Source: Variovorax sp. V93 (lineage in GTDB: Bacteria; Pseudomonadota; Gammaproteobacteria; Burkholderiales; Burkholderiaceae_C). Taken from it: a stretch of DNA of 64,000 nucleotides. Position 1 is the stretch's first letter. Each line of letters starts with the position of its first letter. The position numbers were made by a program, and so were the translations under genes. Shown here in pieces: positions 58,057 to 64,000 of the stretch. The stretch spans positions 3,348,001 to 3,412,000 of the forward strand of contig NZ_AP028669.1 in the NCBI RefSeq assembly GCF_041154485.1, in the 5' to 3' direction. The notes beneath the pieces are model-generated. The model was not told the DNA's origin. It saw only the letters and a program-made list of their open reading frames with translations, and searched no databases.

Positions 58057-59115
58057 TCAGGCCGTAAGAGATTGAAAACCTTGCGCCAATGCGCGCGTGA
58101 TCTCGGCGGCCGGCAGCTCGCGGCAGCCGGTGGCGTTCTGCCCCGACCACAGCGGAGAAAAATCGCCGCTGCCCTGCGCCTCGGCCTTGGCGCGCAGTGG
58201 CGCAATGCCCGACGTGGCCAGCGGAAACTCGGGCGCCGCGGCACCGATCGGGCCCAGCTCGCGCATCACGCGGTTCACGATGCCGCGCGCGGGGCGGCCC
58301 GTGAAGAGATTAGTGAGCGCCGTGTGGCGCGCGGCCTGGCTCTTCAGCGCCGCGCGGTGCACGGCGCTGGTGGTCGCCTCCGGCGCCAGCAGATAGGCGG
58401 TGCCGACCTGCACGCCCGCCGCGCCCAGCGCCATGGCCGCGGCCACGCCCGCCGCATCGGCAATGCCGCCGGCCGCGATCACCGGCAGCTTCACGGCATG
58501 CACCAGCTGCGGCAGCAGCGCAAAGGTGCCGAGCTGCCTCGTCAGGTCATGCGACAGGAAATGGCCGCGGTGCCCGCCGGCCTCCAGCCCTTGCGCGATG
58601 ACCGCATCCACACCACGCGCTTCGAGCCACCGCGCCTCCTCGACCGTGGTGGCCGAAGCCAGCACCTTCGCGCCCCAGCCGTGCACCTGCGCCATCAGCG
58701 CCTCCGAAGGCAGCCCGAAATGAAAGCTCACCACCGCCGGGCGGAACTCGGCCAGCACCTTGGCCACGTCGGCGCTGAACGGATTGCGCCCGGGACCGGT
58801 GGGGATGCTCGCGGCATCGATGCCGAATTCGGCGTAGTACGGCGCCAGCGCGCTGCGCCATGCCGCCTCGCGCTCGGCGCTCGGCTCCGGCGGCGTGTGG
58901 CAGAAGAAGTTGACGTTGCAGGGCTTGCCGGTGCCGGCCCGGATCGCGGCGAGTTCGCTGCGCATGGCATCGGGGGCCAGCATGGCGCAGGGCAGCGAGC
59001 CGAGCCCGCCCGCGTTGCTGACCGCAATGGCCATGGCGCTGCCTTGGACGCCGGCCATCGGGGCCTGGATCAGCGGCAGATCGGTGCCGAGGAGTTGCTG
59101 TAAGGGCGTAGTCAT
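58057..59115 (-). CDS. Nitronate monooxygenase
   Basis: A 352-residue FMN TIM-barrel enzyme that oxidises toxic nitronates (for instance 3-nitropropionate). Family blocks: LPLIQAPMAGVQGSAMAIAV, GGLGSLPCAML, VIAQGLEAGGHRGHF (catalytic His) and VIAAGGIADAAGVAAAMALGA with phosphate-binding glycines. Class I NMO-like length. It precedes the esterase by 4 bp, suggesting a two-gene unit of detoxification enzymes. Confidence 0.93.
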   Translation of the reverse strand: MTTPLQQLLGTDLPLIQAPMAGVQGSAMAIAVSNAGGLGSLPCAMLAPDAMRSELAAIRAGTGKPCNVNFFCHTPPEPSAEREAAWRSALAPYYAEFGIDAASIPTGPGRNPFSADVAKVLAEFRPAVVSFHFGLPSEALMAQVHGWGAKVLASATTVEEARWLEARGVDAVIAQGLEAGGHRGHFLSHDLTRQLGTFALLPQLVHAVKLPVIAAGGIADAAGVAAAMALGAAGVQVGTAYLLAPEATTSAVHRAALKSQAARHTALTNLFTGRPARGIVNRVMRELGPIGAAAPEFPLATSGIAPLRAKAEAQGSGDFSPLWSGQNATGCRELPAAEITRALAQGFQSLTA

Positions 59116-59257
59116 GTCGGATGTTCCTTCTGGATGCGCCGTGCGCGCCGGCGCCTATTCTGCGGCGAAGCCCAAAGCCCTGGCGCCGAGCAGGCAGGCG
59201 ATGCGGGAAGTGCCGCAAGCCGAGGCCTGACGATGATCGCTGGCAAGTTCGGCGACA

Positions 59258-60004
59258 TTACGCCGGCGGTCGAATGGACACTTCGCGCAGCCGCCGATGC
59301 GCTGCACCGTCCCAGGCAACGGGCTGCTGGTTCTTCGCATGCAGATAGTGGTGCGTGAACACCGCGAGGTAGGCATCCAGCGTCTGTTCGGCGACGCTTT
59401 CGCCCGCCAGGCTCATGCACATCGCGGCCACCTCGCTGGTGCAGAAGTGGTCGTCGCGGCCGGAATTGCGCAGCTTGTACTGCGTGATCCGCTCCGGCTG
59501 CAGGCTCAGCACCGGCAGCCGGTCGAGGTAAGGGCTTCTGCGGAACATCTTGCGTGCCTCGGCCCATGTCGCGTCGAACAGGATGAAGAGCGGCCGTTTC
59601 GAAGTGCCGCTGCCGTCCGTTCCAGGCGCCGGAACGGCCAGGACCACGCGCTCGGGTGCCGCGTATTGCCCCGGGAACACCACGTAGGGCTGCCATTGCG
59701 GATCGTTCAGCAGCGCCAGCAGCGCGGGATCGGTCTCGGTGCGGGCCCAGCCGAAGGCAAAGGTATCGGCCACCACGTCGGCGACCAGCCATCCGGTGTT
59801 GGTGGGCTTGAGCGGTTCGATGTCGGCCATGAGCAGGCACATTCCCGCGCGCGTTGCCACCGAAGGGCGCACGGCGCACATGCAATGGCTGGGCACCAGG
59901 CGGCAGCCCGCGCAGCGCTCGCGCTTGAAGCCGCCGCGGGCGAGAAAGGGTTTGGCGCTTCGCGCCAGGCGTGCGGCGCGAAGGAAGGAGACGGCATGAG
60001 GCAT
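59258..60004 (-). CDS. DTW-domain protein, probable tRNA-uridine aminocarboxypropyltransferase
   Basis: A 248-residue DTW-family protein, related to TapT/YfiP, which puts the acp3 group on a tRNA uridine. Zn-type cysteines are CAGCRLVPSHCMC (about 32-44), and the DTW motif appears as DATWAEARKMFRRSP. RITQYKLRNSG is also typical. Some relatives are TDD (Tsr3-like) or unassigned, so the exact RNA position is not certain. It is separated by 142 bp from the nitronate monooxygenase and by 54 bp from DUF1501. Confidence 0.88.
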   Translation of the reverse strand: MPHAVSFLRAARLARSAKPFLARGGFKRERCAGCRLVPSHCMCAVRPSVATRAGMCLLMADIEPLKPTNTGWLVADVVADTFAFGWARTETDPALLALLNDPQWQPYVVFPGQYAAPERVVLAVPAPGTDGSGTSKRPLFILFDATWAEARKMFRRSPYLDRLPVLSLQPERITQYKLRNSGRDDHFCTSEVAAMCMSLAGESVAEQTLDAYLAVFTHHYLHAKNQQPVAWDGAAHRRLREVSIRPPA

Positions 60005-60058
60005 GCACCGATTCTCGGCGGCTCCTGGACGCCCGGTCCGCAGGAATGCGCCGGGCAG

Positions 60059-61270
60059 CTAAACCAGCTGCAGATCCTTCGGCGCCACCCCCTCGAACAC
60101 CCGCGCGAGCTGGGCCGGCGAAAGGCCGTACATCCGCTTGAACAGCCCGCCGAACACCGCGCGGTATTCGTTGAGCACCGGGTAGTCGCGGTTCTGGAAC
60201 AGCGTGGCCTGCGCCACTTCCTGCTGCTCGCCCACGATGCGCCCGCCGGCCTGCGCCGAGAGGCCGCCGCCGAGCACCCAGTACACGGTGCCGTGCCCGT
60301 GATCGGTGCCGCGGTTGCCGTTCTCGCGGAAGGTACGGCCGAATTCGCTGATGACCACCACCACGGTCTGGCGCCAGGCGTCGTCGCCCATCTCCTGTGC
60401 GAAGCCGGCCACGCCACGGCCCAGTTCCTCGAATCGGTTGGCGAGGTAGCCGGTGGCGCCGCCCTGCCCCACGTGCGTGTCCCAGCCGCCGACGTCGACG
60501 AAGCCGAGGTCGAAGCGGTCCCGCATCAGCAGCGCCATGCGGCGCGCCACCAGTTCGAAGCCCTTGGCGCTCATGGCGTTGCGGCTGGCGGCGTCCATCT
60601 CGGCCTGCACTGCGCGCGCCACCTCGTCGCGCAGCTCGAAGCCTTCGGCCACCGGCCCGGCCAGCGGGGTGTTGCGGTACATGGCCGCGATGACCTGGCT
60701 CTGCCGTGCATCGATGCCGGCACGCGCATTGCCCGCGAGCGCCATGTTCGCGGCCTTGGCACCGCCACGCAGCGAAAGGGGCAGCTGCTCGGTGAAGGCA
60801 ATGGGCGACACGCGGCCCAGCGGCCCGGCACCGAGCACGGAGGCCAGGCGGTTGAGAAAGCCGGAGCCATAGTCGCGGCGCTTGTCGAGCGCCTGGCCCA
60901 GTTCGATGGAGTCCTGCGTCTCGAAGTGGCTGCGCGTGAGGTCGTCGGTGCCGGCGAAGGCGATGAAGGACGCCTGCTTCTGCTCGAACATCGGCATCAC
61001 GCTCTGCGCCAGCGCGGGGTGCAGGCCCCAGTCGGCGTCCAGCGGCAGCGCGCCGTTGGGCGAGCCGGGCCGGGCGATGGCGATGTTGGGGCGCGATGCG
61101 TAGTAGAAGTCGCTGCCGGTGGGCACGAGCAGGTTGCTGCAGTCGTAGGCGCCGCGCAGGAAAACGACCAGCAGCTTGGTGCCTTCGGCCGCGGGCGCGG
61201 CCACCAGCCGGCCGGCGGCGCCCGCGAGTGGCGCGCCGGCCAGGAGCTTCAAGAGTTCTCGACGTTGCAT
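60059..61270 (-). CDS. DUF1501 Tat-exported protein
   Basis: A 403-residue protein in the DUF1501 family of the alkaline-phosphatase/sulfatase fold. The N-terminus QRRELLKLLAGAPLAGAAGR is a Tat signal. Core blocks are KLLVVFLRGAYDCSNLLVP, GGWDTHVGQGG, EFGRTFRENGNRGTDHGHG, which look like metal-binding Asp/His. DUF1501 genes almost always accompany DUF1800, as here (150 bp upstream). Biochemical function is unknown; periplasmic location is predicted. Confidence 0.92.
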   Translation of the reverse strand: MQRRELLKLLAGAPLAGAAGRLVAAPAAEGTKLLVVFLRGAYDCSNLLVPTGSDFYYASRPNIAIARPGSPNGALPLDADWGLHPALAQSVMPMFEQKQASFIAFAGTDDLTRSHFETQDSIELGQALDKRRDYGSGFLNRLASVLGAGPLGRVSPIAFTEQLPLSLRGGAKAANMALAGNARAGIDARQSQVIAAMYRNTPLAGPVAEGFELRDEVARAVQAEMDAASRNAMSAKGFELVARRMALLMRDRFDLGFVDVGGWDTHVGQGGATGYLANRFEELGRGVAGFAQEMGDDAWRQTVVVVISEFGRTFRENGNRGTDHGHGTVYWVLGGGLSAQAGGRIVGEQQEVAQATLFQNRDYPVLNEYRAVFGGLFKRMYGLSPAQLARVFEGVAPKDLQLV

Positions 61271-61297
61271 GAGACATGTCCTTTCTTCTGCCTTGCC

Positions 61298-61407
61298 CCT
61301 TCCCCTTCCGGGGGAAGGTTGGGATGGGGGCCCGGCGGCGCTTGTCTCGCCTTGTGCGTCATCGAACGCCGCTGGCCCCCACCCCTGCCCTCCCCCGGAG
61401 GGGAGGG
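61298..61407. repeat. BIME-like composite palindrome between DUF1800 and DUF1501 genes
   Basis: Two outer hairpins, CCTTCCCC-N5-GGGGAAGG (61298-61318) and CCCTCCCC-N4-GGGGAGGG (61388-61407), enclose a large dyad GGGATGGGGGCC (61321-61332) with GGCCCCCACCCC (61374-61385). Such paired G/C-tract palindromes are familiar intergenic elements in beta- and gammaproteobacteria. It separates two genes of the same operon. Confidence 0.65.
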
Positions 61408-61420
61408 AGAAAAACCTCGA

Positions 61421-62986
<1,566 letters not shown>

Positions 62987-63024
62987 GGAGAACAACCACT
63001 GCGAAGCGCCGGCTGCCACCGCAT

Positions 63025-63495
63025 TCACTCCGTGCGCAGGTCGTGGCGGCGCACGTCGCCGATGGCGTGCTGCGCGGTTCCAAGCGCCGCGTCGACATGC
63101 GCGAGGCCGCGCTGCTGGAACGGCCGCGAGCGCGGGTCGTCTTCTTCGCGCGCCACGTCGGAGCGCACCTTGCGCAGCAGGTCGACCGCTGCATGCAGGC
63201 GGCCCTCGCGCGGCAGCCACGCATCGGTGGGCTCGCGCCATTCGACGGGCTTGCCATCGAGCCACGCCGCGTGCTGCAGGTCGCCAATGGCGGCATGGAT
63301 CTCGTCGAGCACCACCTGCTCGTCGCGCGAGACCTGCCCGTCTTCGGGGCGGCGGTGCTCCACCTTCCAGGCGGCCGTGCGCAGGTCCGACAGGGCGTGC
63401 AGGTAGAACGGGTGCCTGCCGTATTCGTCGGCCAACGCGGGCAGCGAGGCCGCGGCCATGAGAACGAGTGCGGCGATGAGGCTTTTCTTCTTCAT
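63025..63495 (-). CDS. Small exported protein (156 aa) upstream of DUF1800
   Basis: A 156-residue protein with a Sec signal (KKKSLIAALVLMAAASLPALA, cut near 22). The mature part is Arg/Asp/His-rich and mostly helical: YLHALSDLRTAAWKVEHR, HAAIGDLQHAAWLDGKP, AAVDLLRKVRSDVAREEDDP. The repeated Asp-Leu-Arg/Gln-x-Ala-Ala-Trp text at about 36-43 and 72-78 hints at an internal helical repeat. No named family. It is immediately upstream of DUF1800 (stop and start 38 bp apart, or 4-bp overlap if GTG 63028 is used), so it belongs to that exported operon. Confidence 0.75.
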   Translation of the reverse strand: MKKKSLIAALVLMAAASLPALADEYGRHPFYLHALSDLRTAAWKVEHRRPEDGQVSRDEQVVLDEIHAAIGDLQHAAWLDGKPVEWREPTDAWLPREGRLHAAVDLLRKVRSDVAREEDDPRSRPFQQRGLAHVDAALGTAQHAIGDVRRHDLRTE

Positions 63496-63607
63496 CTTCG
63501 GAGCTCCTGCGGGTAACGGCGGTTCAAGGACGCTTCCTCAACCGCCGTGCCCCGCTCCGCGTTGACGCTCTTTACCTTCGCAGCGCCGCGCCTAAGCCCC
63601 GGCTAAG

Positions 63608-64000
63608 TCAGGCAACTGCCACGCTGGCAGGTGCAGCGCCGGCAATCTGGCGCAAGGCGCGCTCGAACACCTCGACCGGCTGGCCGCCCGAGATCAGGTG
63701 GTGGTCGTTGATGATGATCGCGGGCACCGAATGGATGCCGGCATCGGTGTACATGCGTTCGCGCTCTCGGGTTTCGCGCGCAAACTCGTCGCTGGCCAGA
63801 ATCTCGCGGGCCCGTGCCGCATCGAGCCCGGCCTCGGCGGCCAGGCGCACCAGCACCTCGTGGTCGGAGGGGTTCTGGCGGTCGGTGAAGTAGGCCTTCA
63901 GCAGCAGCTTCTTGAGCGCTGCCTGCCTGGCCGGGCTTTCGAGCTCGGCCCAGTGCAGCAGGCGGTGGGCGTCGAAGGTGTTGTAGATGCGCGGCCGGCC
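63608..64000 (-). CDS. DsbA-family/FrnE-like oxidoreductase, C-terminal part
   Basis: The frame is open to the window edge and encodes the last 130 residues of a DsbA-superfamily protein. Landmarks are FDAHRLLHWA, KKLLLKAYFTDRQNPSDHEVL and the cis-Pro strand GIHSVPAIIINDHHLISGGQP, which match FrnE/2-hydroxychromene-isomerase-like proteins (without seeing the N-terminal CxxC or its absence, redox activity is not settled). The gene starts beyond position 64000. Confidence 0.88.
   Translation of the reverse strand, partial: GRPRIYNTFDAHRLLHWAELESPARQAALKKLLLKAYFTDRQNPSDHEVLVRLAAEAGLDAARAREILASDEFARETRERERMYTDAGIHSVPAIIINDHHLISGGQPVEVFERALRQIAGAAPASVAVA

Overview
The window is about 64 kb of very GC-rich chromosomal DNA. 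It is densely packed, with gaps mostly under 150 bp and none over 300 bp without a gene or recognised RNA element. The gene set points to a Burkholderiales betaproteobacterium, most like Comamonadaceae/Variovorax: many LysR regulators each beside a small catabolic operon, a Bug-type (TctC) binding protein, family III CoA-transferases, a tandem glycine riboswitch before gcvTHP, and short GC-rich intergenic hairpin repeats. I see no tRNA, rRNA, insertion sequence, integrase, prophage gene or CRISPR array. This reads as ordinary chromosome rather than an island.

Layout. 1-2.6 kb: the end of an unknown gene, a LysR gene, an MFS carrier and a 51-residue membrane peptide. 2.6-8.8 kb: a minus-strand valine/isobutyryl-CoA operon (mmsA, a LprI-like periplasmic gene, acyl-CoA dehydrogenase, 3-hydroxyisobutyryl-CoA hydrolase, mmsB) with a divergent LysR. 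8.8-12.8 kb: a conserved small protein, a CoA-transferase, and ketone-body transferase scoAB facing a PAS-LuxR regulator across a strong palindrome. 12.9-17.7 kb: a small membrane peptide and a CoA-transferase / HMG-CoA-lyase-like / VOC / Bug operon with a divergent LysR. 17.7-20.3 kb: a LysR divergent from a second mmsA. 20.4-25.3 kb: a methyltransferase, opgD (osmoregulated glucans), a LysR/SDR pair and a periplasmic FKBP. 25.4-31.0 kb: ethanolamine permease and ammonia-lyase eutBC behind a sigma-54-type promoter, then a HAD lipoprotein and an AhpD-like protein. 31.0-36.3 kb: phosphoethanolamine transferase, two PAP2 phosphatases and a divergent OmpR-type two-component system, linked by 11-bp-spaced CTGAA repeats. 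36.3-39.4 kb: thioesterase, SDR and ETF-ubiquinone oxidoreductase. 39.6-46.5 kb: LysR, D-glutamate-cyclase-like protein, MFS carrier and a fused 5-oxoprolinase. 46.5-50.5 kb: a DenD-like dehydrogenase with a TRAP transporter. 50.6-56.2 kb: a hypothetical gene, then riboswitch-controlled gcvT-gcvH-gcvP and a small gene. 56.3-64 kb: DUF3014, esterase, nitronate monooxygenase, DTW-domain protein, the DUF1501/DUF1800 exported pair, a small exported protein, and the end of a DsbA/FrnE-like gene.

Together the genes describe a scavenger of amino acids, amines and organic acids. Valine, ketone bodies, ethanolamine, glycine, pyroglutamate/D-glutamate and C4 sugar acids each have a dedicated importer and/or regulator. 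Acyl-CoA dehydrogenase electrons can pass through the ETF-ubiquinone oxidoreductase to the respiratory chain. The most distinctive observations are the CTGAA iterons shared by the envelope-modification genes and their two-component system, the D-glutamate-cyclase / 5-oxoprolinase operon, the sigma-54 element before the ethanolamine genes, and several perfect regulator palindromes.
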